Shown: positions 36,020 through 44,818, counted from the stretch's first letter. The stretch is 64,000 nt of DNA from Synechococcus lacustris (GCA_903943975.1 CAJAQB010000012.1:36228-100227); one strand, 5' to 3'. Notes: generated from the sequence alone by a model not told the origin. A program made the numbers and translations.

Positions 36020-37237
36020 ATGTCTAAGCGAAAAAAGCGCCATTGGAATGCGCTGACCCTGGTGGCAGCGTTGCTGGCCTGCCTAGTGGCGCTCTCTATG
36101 CTTAACAGTATTGATATTTCTTCCGTACGTTCAAGGGATTCGCTGCGGTTGACAACAGCACCCCGCGCCCTTTCGACCCCAGGGCCGGATTCAAAGGGAA
36201 CCCCTCTTTCCTTGCGGGGAATCCCCCTGGGGAGCCAGGAAGCTACCAAGGATCAAGAAAAACTTGATGCAGTTCCCTATAAGTTATGGGTTGGCAGTTA
36301 CAGTGTTAACAATTTCAATGTTGATTTTAAGGTGCCAAGTTATTCCGGCGCTGGTTATTTGTGGATGCTCTGGCAGCAGCCGCTTCAGGATTATCTTGAA
36401 TCGCTGAATCTGGAGCCGCAAAAACTGCTGAAGCCTGTGAATCTTATTGGCGCTGACGCTGATACGGCCCTTACCCCTGTGGGTGGCGGGCCGCGCAAGC
36501 TTGCGGATGGCTATTATTATCAGCTGCTTAGCTATAGCGGACAATTTTATATTGATCAAATTGATTTCAGACTTTATCCATTTAATGGGGTGGGGCTGCC
36601 GATTGTGCTTGAGGCCGGTGATCCTGAAGGGGGGCTTGACTTTCAGCGGTTTCGGATGATTCCCGAACTAAAGGATAGTGGGATTGGTGCCTATGCAGAT
36701 ATAAGTGGCTGGATCGGTACGGGTTGGTCTTTTGCTGAGTATCGCCACCACTACGCCACGAACTTTGGGGCGGGTAACGGTGAGAAGGACTACAGCCAGT
36801 TGGTTTTTGATGTTACCTATGGCACCTCCGTATGGTCCTCCTTCTGGAAGTTGCTACAGCCCCTGGCTGTGGTGATGGCCATGGTGGTGCTGCTCTCTAA
36901 TATTCCCCTGAACCTTGGCGATGTGAGGTTGAATATTCCGGTTACGGTGCTGCTGACACTTGTTTTCCTCCAGCAGTCTTTTAAGAACAGTATCCCTGAT
37001 CTGCCCTATTTAACCTTTCTGGACAAGGTTTATATTATTGCCTATGGGATTACCTTGATTGGTTTCGCTAAAACTGTCTGGGCGGGCCGGCGCCGCTTTT
37101 CAGTGGAATCACTTGAGGATGTGGCGGAGAAGAAAATAATTGTAGCGAGGCTAGATCTACTCGATAATGTCTGGCCAATGGCAGTGATTTTGGTGGGCAC
37201 CCTTGCCACCTTTGCTGCCTGGCTCAGTTCCCACTAA
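36020..37237 (+). CDS. Pentameric ligand-gated ion channel homologue B
   Basis: A 405-residue protein from the ATG 36020. It starts with a basic end and a membrane helix (10-28), which may be a signal anchor; a linker and a beta-rich domain follow. The pLGIC hallmark is FYIDQIDFRLYPFNGVGLP (176-194) followed by IVLE. M1 is 275-293. M2 (301-320) DVRLNIPVTVLLTLVFLQQS and M2-M3 IPDLPYLTFLDKVYIIAY match homologue A (29566-30660) almost residue for residue. M4 is near 382-401, preceded by a polar intracellular loop (SVESLEDVAEKKI). An earlier in-frame opening at 35948 is not supported. It faces away from the binding protein. Ion selectivity and ligand are unknown. Confidence 0.75.
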   Translation: MSKRKKRHWNALTLVAALLACLVALSMLNSIDISSVRSRDSLRLTTAPRALSTPGPDSKGTPLSLRGIPLGSQEATKDQEKLDAVPYKLWVGSYSVNNFNVDFKVPSYSGAGYLWMLWQQPLQDYLESLNLEPQKLLKPVNLIGADADTALTPVGGGPRKLADGYYYQLLSYSGQFYIDQIDFRLYPFNGVGLPIVLEAGDPEGGLDFQRFRMIPELKDSGIGAYADISGWIGTGWSFAEYRHHYATNFGAGNGEKDYSQLVFDVTYGTSVWSSFWKLLQPLAVVMAMVVLLSNIPLNLGDVRLNIPVTVLLTLVFLQQSFKNSIPDLPYLTFLDKVYIIAYGITLIGFAKTVWAGRRRFSVESLEDVAEKKIIVARLDLLDNVWPMAVILVGTLATFAAWLSSH

Positions 37238-37294
37238 ATAAGTGGCAAGTAGCGAAAAAGTAGTGGCAAAAAATAAATAGTACAAAAACTAGAG

Positions 37295-37319
37295 CAAAAA
37301 GAAGGGGCCTTCCAGCCCC
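37295..37319 (-). terminator. Intrinsic terminator of the tmRNA gene
   Basis: On the minus strand the stem GGGGC (37319-37315) pairs with GCCCC (37308-37304) over the loop TGGAAG and is followed by CTTTCT-like T-rich sequence (TTCTTTTTGC). It may also serve the convergent channel gene ending at 37237. Confidence 0.65.
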
Positions 37320-37585
37320 AATGAGTTATTTGGTTGATAAGGCTAACTTAACCCCATCTCCCCTAAGGGTCAGGCGGCCACAGGGGCAGTCTGACGGGAG
37401 AAACGAACGATGTTGTTCGCTGTTACGGTTTTGCTCATGCCGAGCAGGCTTCAGTCACCCTCCTGATGCCCCGTCGAAACCATTGCAGCCCCAGGCAGTG
37501 GGGGAATGGAGCTGAGCGGAATCGAACCGCTGTCCGAAACACTGGTGTGGATCACCTAGTCCACCCAAGGGCGGACCCATGCATT
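37296..37585 (-). ncRNA. ssrA: Two-piece (circularly permuted) tmRNA
   Basis: Read on the minus strand, the acceptor piece comes first and ends at 37507 with T arm AGCGG-TTCGATT-CCGCT (within about 37531-37515) and CAGCTCC-A. A 14-base spacer (37506-37493) follows. The coding piece starts at 37492 with GGGGCTGCAATGGTTTCGAC. GGGGCTG pairs with CAGCTCC and keeps the alanine-type G3-U70 wobble. CCA is not encoded. The tag frame runs from 37420 to 37370 and encodes ANNIVRFSRQTAPVAA plus stop. Near the 3' end GGGGC-TGGAAG-GCCCC with a T-rich tail (37319-37295) can terminate. tmRNA rescues stalled ribosomes and marks the truncated product for proteolysis. The outer ends are approximate. Confidence 0.93.
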
Positions 37586-37610
37586 CTGGCAGCTCGGCGG
37601 AGATCTGGTG

Positions 37611-38753
37611 ATGACGGCAATCCACCCCTGTTTAGCGGTGCTACCCCCCGGCCTTGAGGCCGAGGGGGCCCTTGAGCTGGCAGAGCTGGGGGCCACGGCG
37701 ATCCGGCCGGGGCGCCTGGCCGTGAAATTCGAAGCGGATTACGGCTGCCTCTACAGGCTTTATCTGGAGGCGCGGCTGCCGTTTCGGTTGTTGCGTCAAC
37801 TGGCGGAGTTCCCCTGCCGCGGCCCCGAGGATTTGTATGCCGGGGTGCAGCGGGCCGCTGATTGGGAAAGCTGGCTGCCGCCCCAGCGCTCCTTTCGGGT
37901 GGAGGTCACGGGCACTGCCCCGGGCTTAAACCACAGCCATTTCACGGCGCTCCAAGTCAAAAATGCGCTGGTAGATCAGCAGCGCCAGCGCTTTGGCGAA
38001 CGTTCCTCCATAGATCTTGACCACCCCGGCCTGGTGTTGCACCTGCACCTGCAGGGGGGGCGGGCCCAGCTGAGCGTTGACGGTTCGGCCAGCAGCCTGC
38101 ATCGCCGCGGCTGGCGGGCGGCCATGGGCCAGGCCCCCCTCAAGGAAAACCTGGCGGCGGGCCTGATTCGGCTCACGGGCTGGGATGGCAGCGTGCCGCT
38201 GCTGGATCCCCTTTGCGGCTCGGGCACCCTGCTGCTGGAGGCCGCCTGCCTGGCCCTAGGCCGGCCGGTGGGCCTTGGCCGCGAACTGTTGGTAGCCCAT
38301 TGGCCCGATTTCGATGGGGTGCAGTGGCGGAATGCCCTGCACGGCGCCGAAGCCCGGGCGGCGGCCCCGGCCCGCCCCCTGGCGGCGATCCAGGGCAGCG
38401 ACAGTGATGCCACGGTGCTGGCCCAGGCCCAGGCCAATGCCGAGGCCGCCGGTTTGGCCCCCTGGCTGAATTTCCAGCAGTTGGAGCTGCGCGATCTGCA
38501 GCCCCCAGCCGGTCCGCCCGGCGTGGTGGTTTGTAACCCGCCCTATGGCGTGCGGCTCGGGGCCGACAGCAACCTGGAGGCCCTCTATGCCGAACTGGGG
38601 GAGGTGTTGAAGCAGCGCTGTGCCGGCTGGACCCTCTGGTTACTCAGCGGCAACCCTGAGCTCACCGGGGCGCTGCGGATGAAGGCCAGCCGCCGGGCAC
38701 CGATCAGCAATGGCGGCATCGATTGCCGTTGGTTGAAGTACGAGATCCGTTAA
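37611..38753 (+). CDS. rlmL: THUMP-domain class I rRNA methyltransferase, RlmL-like
   Basis: The 380-residue protein combines an N-terminal THUMP-like RNA-binding region (about 60-160; SLHRRGWR and LKENLAAGLI at its end) with a class I SAM methyltransferase domain (DPLCGSGTLLLEAACLALG, GSDSDATVLAQAQANAEAAG, VVCNPPYGVRLG). This fits the 23S rRNA N2-guanine methyltransferase RlmL family; the exact rRNA site is inferred. The ATG 37611 follows a GTG at 37608. It is divergent from the tmRNA, whose promoter must lie near or inside its 5' end. Its stop overlaps the convergent holin-like gene by 4 bases. Confidence 0.85.
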   Translation: MTAIHPCLAVLPPGLEAEGALELAELGATAIRPGRLAVKFEADYGCLYRLYLEARLPFRLLRQLAEFPCRGPEDLYAGVQRAADWESWLPPQRSFRVEVTGTAPGLNHSHFTALQVKNALVDQQRQRFGERSSIDLDHPGLVLHLHLQGGRAQLSVDGSASSLHRRGWRAAMGQAPLKENLAAGLIRLTGWDGSVPLLDPLCGSGTLLLEAACLALGRPVGLGRELLVAHWPDFDGVQWRNALHGAEARAAAPARPLAAIQGSDSDATVLAQAQANAEAAGLAPWLNFQQLELRDLQPPAGPPGVVVCNPPYGVRLGADSNLEALYAELGEVLKQRCAGWTLWLLSGNPELTGALRMKASRRAPISNGGIDCRWLKYEIR

Positions 38754-39124
38754 CGGCCCAAAAGGGTGCGGGTGGTTTTGGTTATCCCGGCGGTGGTCTG
38801 GGGCAGATAGGGGCCCTTCAGTAGGCCGCCGCCGATGCGCAGCAGTAGGCCCGCCAGCACAAGATCGCCAGCCCCCACCAGCAGGAAGGCCAGCAGCCAG
38901 GGCAGCCCCCAGCCCTGCACCAGCCAGAGCACCAGGGCGCCGTGGGCCACCAGCAGGGCACCGGTGAGCAGCACCAGGGCGGTGCCAATCAGCAGCCCCC
39001 CCACCAGCAGTCGCCGTTTTTCCCGGTCGGCCTCCTGCAGGGCAATCCGCACATGCAGGTCCATCACCGAGGTGACCAGGGAAGCGAGTTTTCCGCTGGT
39101 GCTGCGTTGCTGCTCGTCGGCCAT
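38750..39124 (-). CDS. Phage-holin-family (Holin-X type) membrane protein
   Basis: A 124-residue protein with a polar/charged N-terminal helix (LASLVTSVMDLHVRIALQEADREKRR), two membrane helices (LLVGGLLIGTALVLLTGALLV and LPWLLAFLLVGAGDLVLAGLL), and a basic tail. This resembles the phage_holin_3_6 family common in bacteria, which is rarely of phage origin; function is unknown. The partner gene upstream (39543) is a coiled membrane protein, and this pair is typical of stress-related envelope loci. Confidence 0.75.
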   Translation of the reverse strand: MADEQQRSTSGKLASLVTSVMDLHVRIALQEADREKRRLLVGGLLIGTALVLLTGALLVAHGALVLWLVQGWGLPWLLAFLLVGAGDLVLAGLLLRIGGGLLKGPYLPQTTAGITKTTRTLLGR

Positions 39125-39129
39125 GGGGA

Positions 39130-39543
39130 TCAGCGGCGGCGGCCGCCCGAGAGCAGTAGGCCGGCCAGCAAACCGATGCCGGCGGCGATGCCAACGGCCA
39201 GCAGCGGCCTTTCCCGCACTGGTTTTTCCAGCTTGGGCCGCAGGTTGGCATTGAGGTCATCCAGCAGCTGCTCCAGCTGCTCCTCCAGGGGCTGCAGGCT
39301 GTCGCCCAGCTTGCGGGTTTGCTCCCCGGCCACCCCGAGGAAATCAAGCAGTTGCTCCTGGATCACCCCGGCGGTGCGGCCGGTCTGGGCGGAAATCACC
39401 GTCACCACCTCGTCAAGGCTGCCGCGGGTGTTCTCCAGGGTGTCCTGGGCCACCTGGGGCCATTGCTTCTGGATGGCTGGCAACAATTCTCCGAAGCGTT
39501 CGCGAAAACGGTCGCCCACCTGGGTGAGCCCTGGCCTGTCCAT
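39130..39543 (-). CDS. DUF883/YtxH-like small membrane protein
   Basis: A 137-residue protein with a long helical part (LENTRGSLDEVVTVISAQTG, LQPLEEQLEQLLDDLNANL) and a C-terminal membrane segment of the form RPLLAVGIAAGIGLLAGLLL with GGRRR at the end. This layout fits ElaB/YqjD/DUF883-type proteins, which in E. coli bind ribosomes at the membrane in stationary phase; that role is inferred. The ATG 39543 is preferred to an in-frame start at 39588. It lies 5 bases upstream of the holin-like gene. Confidence 0.7.
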   Translation of the reverse strand: MDRPGLTQVGDRFRERFGELLPAIQKQWPQVAQDTLENTRGSLDEVVTVISAQTGRTAGVIQEQLLDFLGVAGEQTRKLGDSLQPLEEQLEQLLDDLNANLRPKLEKPVRERPLLAVGIAAGIGLLAGLLLSGGRRR

Positions 39544-39679
39544 GCCGAAAAGCAAGAAGTACCCGCAACTTATCCAGCCCCGGGCCACTTGGCAGGGGGG
39601 AAAGCTGCCCCCTTGTGCTCTCGAACCATTTCGCTACGGTCGTGCTAACAAACCCCGGGGCTAGGCCGCCGCTGTCCTG

Positions 39680-42600
39680 TTGGTGCACATCAATCAGGTC
39701 AGCCTCAGCCACTTCAAGTCGTTTGGTGGCTCCATAACCATCCCCTTGGAGCAGGGCTTCACGGTGGTTACTGGGCCGAATGGCTCCGGCAAGAGCAATA
39801 TTCTCGACGGCATTTTGTTTTGCCTGGGCCTGGCCAGCAGCCGCGGCATGCGGGCCGAGCGGCTGCCAGATCTGATCAACAACGGCGTGATCCGCCAGGG
39901 CAAGGCCGCTGAGGCGTCTGTGTCTGTGCGCTTTGACCTGGGGGACTGGTGCCCGGATGGGGCGGAAGCCGGCCTGGAGGCCCCCGGCGAGGGCCCCTGG
40001 ATTCAGCCGGGTCAACGGGAATGGACGGTGACCCGCCGCCTGCGGGTGGCCCCCGGCGGCACCTACAGCAGCAGCTACAGCGCCGATGGGGTGAGCTGCA
40101 ACCTGCAACAGCTGCAAACCCAGCTGCGGCGCCTGCGGGTGGATCCCGAGGGCAGCAACGTGGTGATGCAGGGGGACGTCACCCGGATTGTTTCGATGGG
40201 GGCGCGGGAACGGCGCGGCATCATCGATGAGCTGGCGGGCGTGGCCCTGTTTGACAGCCGCATCGACCAGGCCCGCAGCAAGCTCGATGACGTGCAGGAG
40301 CGGGAGGAACGCTGCCGGATCGTGGAAGGGGAACTGCAAACCTCCCGTTCCCGGCTGGAACGGGACTGCCAGCGGGCCCGGCTCTACCAAGACCTGCGCA
40401 CAAAATTGCAGCTCGGTCGCCAGCAGGAACTGGTGCTGCAGGTGGAACACAGCCGCCAGCAGCTGCTGCAGCTCGATCAGCAGCGCCAACAGCTCAGCGC
40501 TAGCCAGGTAAGTGGCAAAGAAGCCCTCGCGGAGGGGGAGCTGCGGATCAGCGCTGCGGCTACGGCCCTTGAGACCCTCCAGGCGGAGGTGAAATCCCTG
40601 GGGGAAGACCAGTTGCTGGCGGTGCAGGCGGAGTTGGCGGGCCTGGAATCCGCTGGCCGCGACCTGCAACGGCGGGCGGAACGGCACCAGCAGCAGGCGG
40701 CCCAGCTCCAGGCCCAGCGCCAGCAGCTCCAGGCCCAGCGCGCTGAACAGCAGGGGCAGAAACAGCAGTTGGAGGCCAGCGAAAACCAGGCCGAGCGCGA
40801 CCAGGCGGAGGCGGCCTGTCGCACGGCGGAAGCGGCGGTGGAACTCTCCCGGCGGCGCCTAGGGGAGGTGGCGGGCCGTTCCGGCAGTTGGTTGGAGCAA
40901 CAACAGATTCGTAGCCGCCGCCGCCAGGAATTGCAGGCCCAGCTGGGGCCGTTGCAGGCGGAACAGCATCAGCTCAGCGAACGGCTGCGCCAGGAGCAGG
41001 AACGGCTGCTGGAGCTGGAGACGGAGCTGGCCCAGGAACGCCAGGGGGGCGGCAGCGCCCAGCAGCAGTTGCAACAGCTGGAGGCGGAGCAACAAAGCCT
41101 GCAGCAGAAGGGTGCTGAGCTGCGCCTCCAGGTGCAGGAGTTGGCCGAGGCCCTGGCCCTGCAGCAGCGCACCCGCAGCCGCCTGGAGCAGGAGCAGCAG
41201 CAGCTGGAGCGCGACATCGCCCGCCATGACAGCCGCCGCGAAACCCTGCAGGAAAGCCGCGGCACCGGCGCCCTGCGGGTGCTGCTTGAGGCCGGCCTCG
41301 AGGGCATCCATGGGCCGGTGGCCCAGTTGGCGGAGGTGGAGGAGCGCTACCGCCTGGCCCTGGAGGTGGCCGCCGGGGGTCGGCTCAGCCAGGTGGTGGT
41401 AGACGACGACGGCATCGCCGCCCGGGCCATTGCCCTGCTCAAGAGTCGCCGGGCGGGCCGACTCACTTTTCTGCCCTTAAACAAGATCCGCAGCAGCAGC
41501 AGCAGTGGCAATTCAGCCCTGGAACGGGGCGCTGCGGCCGGTCGCCAGGGGGGCTGTGTGGGCCGGGCCGTGGAGTTGCTGCGTTTTGAGCCGGTTTACA
41601 CGGAGGTGTTTCGCCATGTATTTGGCGACACGCTGGTCTACGTAGATCTGGATACAGCCCGGCGGGAGCTGGGCCGTTGCCGCATCGTCACCCTGGAGGG
41701 GGAGCTGCTGGAGCGCAGTGGTGCGATGACCGGCGGCAGCCTGCAGCAGCGGGCTGATCGGCTCAGCTTTGGCCGGGCCGCCGAGGGGGATGAGGCCGAA
41801 CCGTTGCGGCGCCGCTTGCTGGAACTGGGCGAAACCCTGCTGGCCTGCCGCCGCAAGGAAGCCGAACTCAGCCACTCCCTGGAGGGGCTCCAGGCCCAGC
41901 TGCTCAGCCAGCGCCAGCGCCAGGCCGCCCTTGATGCGGAGCTGGCGGCGGCCCGCCGGGCCCATGGCCCCCAGCTGGCCCGCCAGCAGCAGCTGGGCGA
42001 ACGCCTGGCCCACACCAGTGCCGCCCTGGCCAGCGCTGGCGAGCGGCTCACGGCCCTGGCCGCGATGATCGAGCCCTTAGCTACGGAACTCGCCAGCCTG
42101 GAGCAGCAGGAGGCCAATGCCGGGGGCGGCGCCGACAGCCAGCGCTGGCAGGAATTGCAACAGTCTTTGGAACAGGCCGACCAGGCCCTCAGTGGCGCCC
42201 GCAGTCGCCGCGACCAGCTAGAGGCAGACCGCCGCGACCGGGGCCTGGCCCTGGCCCGGGTGTTGAGTCAATTGGAGGCCCTGGCTGCCGATGGCCAGCG
42301 CCTGGATGAAGCGACTGCCGCCCTCACCCAGGAGGTGCAGGAGCTGCGCCAGCAACAACTCGGCGATCAAACCCGGCGCCAGGAGCTCGAGGCCCAGCAG
42401 CAGGATCTCCAGGCCCGCTTTGGCGAACGGCGCCGGGCCCGGGATGGGGCCGAAGCCCAGCTGGCAAACCTGCGCCAGCAGCAACAGCAGCGCCAGTGGG
42501 AACTGCAGCGACTGGCGGAACAGCTCGAAGCCCTGGGGGAGGAGCGCCGCAACCTGGAGCAACGCTTGAAACAGTTGGAGCAAACCCTGCCCGATCCCCT

Positions 42601-43279
42601 GCCGCCGATTGACGCTGAGTTGCGGGAGGCGGGGCTGGAGGCGCTCCAGGGGCAACTGCGCAGCCTGCAGCAGCGCATGGAAGCGCTGGAGCCGGTAAAC
42701 ATGCTGGCCCTGGAGGAGCTGGAGCAGCTGGAGGCCCGCCTCACGGAGCTGGCGGAGCGCTTGGAGGTGCTGGCAAACGAACGCCAGGAGCTGCTGCTGC
42801 GGGTGGAAACCGTGGCCACCCTGCGCCAGGAGGCCTTCATGGAGGCCTTCCGGGCGGTGGATGGTCATTTCCGCGAGATCTTTGCCGGCCTCTCCGAAGG
42901 CGAAGGCCAACTGCAACTGGAAAACGAAGCTGACCCCCTCGAGGGGGGCCTCACCCTGGTGGCCCACCCCAAGGGCAAGGCGGTGCGGCGGTTGGCCTCG
43001 ATGTCTGGGGGGGAAAAGTCGCTCACGGCCCTCAGTTTCCTGTTTGCCCTGCAACGGTTTCGGCCCTCGCCCTTCTATGCCCTAGATGAAGTTGACAGCT
43101 TCCTGGATGGGGTGAACGTGGAACGTCTCGCCGCCCTGATCGCCACCCAGGCCGGTGCCGCCCAGTTCATGGTGGTGAGCCACCGGCGGCCGATGATCGC
43201 CGCCAGCACCCGCACGATTGGCGTTACCCAGGCCCGCGGCGCCCACACCCAGGTGGTGGGCCTGCCGGCGGCGGCCTAA
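39680..43279 (+). CDS. smc: Chromosome segregation/condensation ATPase SMC
   Basis: The 1,199-residue SMC has an N-terminal Walker A (VTGPNGSGKSNILDGILFCL), a very long Gln/Glu-rich coiled coil, a central hinge (GIHGPVAQLAEVEERYRLAL, GALRVLLEAGLEG, MTGGSLQQRADRLSFG), the return coil, and C-terminal signature LASMSGGEKSLTALSFLFAL with Walker B PFYALDEVDSFLDGVN. It organises and separates chromosomes with ScpA/ScpB, which are not in this window. The start TTG 39680 gives MVHINQVSLSHFKSFGG; a GTG follows at 39683. Confidence 0.96.
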   Translation: MVHINQVSLSHFKSFGGSITIPLEQGFTVVTGPNGSGKSNILDGILFCLGLASSRGMRAERLPDLINNGVIRQGKAAEASVSVRFDLGDWCPDGAEAGLEAPGEGPWIQPGQREWTVTRRLRVAPGGTYSSSYSADGVSCNLQQLQTQLRRLRVDPEGSNVVMQGDVTRIVSMGARERRGIIDELAGVALFDSRIDQARSKLDDVQEREERCRIVEGELQTSRSRLERDCQRARLYQDLRTKLQLGRQQELVLQVEHSRQQLLQLDQQRQQLSASQVSGKEALAEGELRISAAATALETLQAEVKSLGEDQLLAVQAELAGLESAGRDLQRRAERHQQQAAQLQAQRQQLQAQRAEQQGQKQQLEASENQAERDQAEAACRTAEAAVELSRRRLGEVAGRSGSWLEQQQIRSRRRQELQAQLGPLQAEQHQLSERLRQEQERLLELETELAQERQGGGSAQQQLQQLEAEQQSLQQKGAELRLQVQELAEALALQQRTRSRLEQEQQQLERDIARHDSRRETLQESRGTGALRVLLEAGLEGIHGPVAQLAEVEERYRLALEVAAGGRLSQVVVDDDGIAARAIALLKSRRAGRLTFLPLNKIRSSSSSGNSALERGAAAGRQGGCVGRAVELLRFEPVYTEVFRHVFGDTLVYVDLDTARRELGRCRIVTLEGELLERSGAMTGGSLQQRADRLSFGRAAEGDEAEPLRRRLLELGETLLACRRKEAELSHSLEGLQAQLLSQRQRQAALDAELAAARRAHGPQLARQQQLGERLAHTSAALASAGERLTALAAMIEPLATELASLEQQEANAGGGADSQRWQELQQSLEQADQALSGARSRRDQLEADRRDRGLALARVLSQLEALAADGQRLDEATAALTQEVQELRQQQLGDQTRRQELEAQQQDLQARFGERRRARDGAEAQLANLRQQQQQRQWELQRLAEQLEALGEERRNLEQRLKQLEQTLPDPLPPIDAELREAGLEALQGQLRSLQQRMEALEPVNMLALEELEQLEARLTELAERLEVLANERQELLLRVETVATLRQEAFMEAFRAVDGHFREIFAGLSEGEGQLQLENEADPLEGGLTLVAHPKGKAVRRLASMSGGEKSLTALSFLFALQRFRPSPFYALDEVDSFLDGVNVERLAALIATQAGAAQFMVVSHRRPMIAASTRTIGVTQARGAHTQVVGLPAAA

Positions 43280-43313
43280 GCAGATGCTGGTGCAGGGGCG
43301 ATCCTGCGACACA

Positions 43314-44375
43314 ATGACTCGATTGTCGGTTCAGCCCTTGCAGGCGCCCCCTTCCCCCGATTCCACGCCAGCCCCCTCCGATCGCCTGTGGCTGCGTTCG
43401 GAATTGATGGGTACCCAGGTGATCACCCGCGACACCGGCCGCCGCCTAGGGGTGGTGGGGGAGGTGATGGTGGACATCGACCGCCGCGAGGTGGTGGCCC
43501 TGGGCCTGCGCGATAACCCCCTCACCCGTTTCCTGCCGGGGCTGCCCCGCTGGATGCCCCTGGAGCAGATCCGCCAGGTGGGCGACGTGATCCTGGTGGA
43601 TTCGGTGGATTCGCTGTCTGAAAATTTCAATCCCGACCGCTACAGCCGGGTGATCAACAGCCAGGTGGTCTCGGAATCAGGGGAACAGCTGGGGCGGGTG
43701 TTGGGCTTCAGCTTTGACGTGGAAACCGGTGAGCTCACCACCCTGGTGATGGGGGCGGTGGGGGTGCCGCTGCTGGGCGAGGGCATCCTCAGCACCTGGG
43801 AACTGCCCGTGGAGGAAATTGTTAGTTCCGGCCCGGATCGGATCATTGTTTATGAGGGGGCCGAAGACAAACTGAAGCAGCTGAGCAGCGGTTTGCTCGA
43901 GAAGCTCGGCATCGGCGGTGGGGGCCTGGAGCGGGAGGAGCGCCAGCGCTACCGGCTCAACATGGTGCCGGTGGAAAATCAACTGCCGGCCGGCCAGGCC
44001 AGCGAGCAGGAGCAAAGGCGCCTGCAGGCCTCCCAGGCGGAGCGCTTTATGCCGGCGGCCGATGGGGAGCTGGAGTATGTGGAGCTGGAACGCAGCCAGC
44101 GGGCCCGCGAACCCCAGCGCCGCTACCTAGACGACGACGAACTGCCGGAGGAGCGCGACCGCCGTCCCCGGGACCGTTACGAGGAAGAGCCCTATCCCCG
44201 CCAGCGCTACGAAGAGGAACGGGAACCCCGCGACCGCTACCCAGAACCCCGCCGCCGCAGCTACCGCGAACCCCTGGATGTGGAGGCAGAACCGCTGCCC
44301 CAATCCCAGCCCCAGCCCCAGCCCCAGCGCCCTGTTACACCGCCCCCCAGCCCCGAAGAAGATCCCTGGGCCTGA
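43314..44375 (+). CDS. PRC-barrel domain protein with Arg/Tyr-rich tail
   Basis: The 353-residue protein has two PRC-barrel-like units (SELMGTQVITRDTGRRLGVV and INSQVVSESGEQLGRVLGFS) and a low-complexity tail of Arg-Tyr-Glu-Pro repeats (RYEEEPYPRQRYEEE, PEPRRRSYREP). PRC barrels occur in photosynthetic reaction centre H subunits and RimM, and in cyanobacteria as stand-alone proteins of unknown function. The ATG 43314 lies 34 bases after smc; in-frame openings further up overlap smc and are unconserved. Confidence 0.85.
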   Translation: MTRLSVQPLQAPPSPDSTPAPSDRLWLRSELMGTQVITRDTGRRLGVVGEVMVDIDRREVVALGLRDNPLTRFLPGLPRWMPLEQIRQVGDVILVDSVDSLSENFNPDRYSRVINSQVVSESGEQLGRVLGFSFDVETGELTTLVMGAVGVPLLGEGILSTWELPVEEIVSSGPDRIIVYEGAEDKLKQLSSGLLEKLGIGGGGLEREERQRYRLNMVPVENQLPAGQASEQEQRRLQASQAERFMPAADGELEYVELERSQRAREPQRRYLDDDELPEERDRRPRDRYEEEPYPRQRYEEEREPRDRYPEPRRRSYREPLDVEAEPLPQSQPQPQPQRPVTPPPSPEEDPWA

Positions 44376-44384
44376 GCTGCGGCT

Positions 44385-44400
44385 GGCCGCTTCAGCGGCC
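44385..44400. terminator. GC-rich hairpin between convergent genes
   Basis: GGCCGC (44385-44390), a TTCA loop, and GCGGCC (44395-44400) form a perfect 6-base stem between the PRC-barrel gene and msrB. The stem has no T-run, so it may be a bidirectional, weak terminator. Confidence 0.45.
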
Positions 44401-44404
44401 CTCT

Positions 44405-44818
44405 TCAGCTGTTCGCTTCAAAGTTCAGTGAGGCCGAGTTCACGCAGTAGCGCTGGCCCGTGGGGGCGGGGCCGTCGTTGAACACATGGCCCAGGTGGGC
44501 ATCGCAGCGGGCGCAGCGAATTTCCTGGCGCACCATGCCGTGGCTGTTGTCGCTGTGCACGGTGATGGCGGCGGGGTCCGCCCCCTCCCAGAAGCTGGGC
44601 CAGCCGCTGCCGGAATCAAATTTGTGATCCGAGCGGAACAGGTCGGCGCCACAGCACACGCAGCGGTACATGCCTTTGCCCTTGTGGTCCCAGTAGGCAC
44701 CGCTGAAGGCCCGTTCGGTGCCCCCCTGGCGTGCCACCTGGAATTGTTCAGGGGTGAGCTGTTCCCTCCAGGTTTCACTGGAGCGTTCAAGTTTGTTTTG
44801 CTCGCTGGCTTCGGCCAT
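44405..44818 (-). CDS. msrB: Peptide methionine (R)-S-oxide reductase MsrB
   Basis: The 137-residue enzyme repairs oxidised methionine (R form). It has both zinc-binding CxxC pairs (CVCCGADLF and CARCDAHLG), the segment GSGWPSFW, and the catalytic cysteine in [11 protein letters not shown]. It is downstream of the LpxB-like gene, 24 bases away. Confidence 0.95.
   Translation of the reverse strand: MAEASEQNKLERSSETWREQLTPEQFQVARQGGTERAFSGAYWDHKGKGMYRCVCCGADLFRSDHKFDSGSGWPSFWEGADPAAITVHSDNSHGMVRQEIRCARCDAHLGHVFNDGPAPTGQRYCVNSASLNFEANS

Noticed and set aside
39413..40687. 424-codon antisense frame over the smc start
   Set aside because: Composition of a frame shadow (His/Pro/Leu-rich); smc is certain on the other strand.
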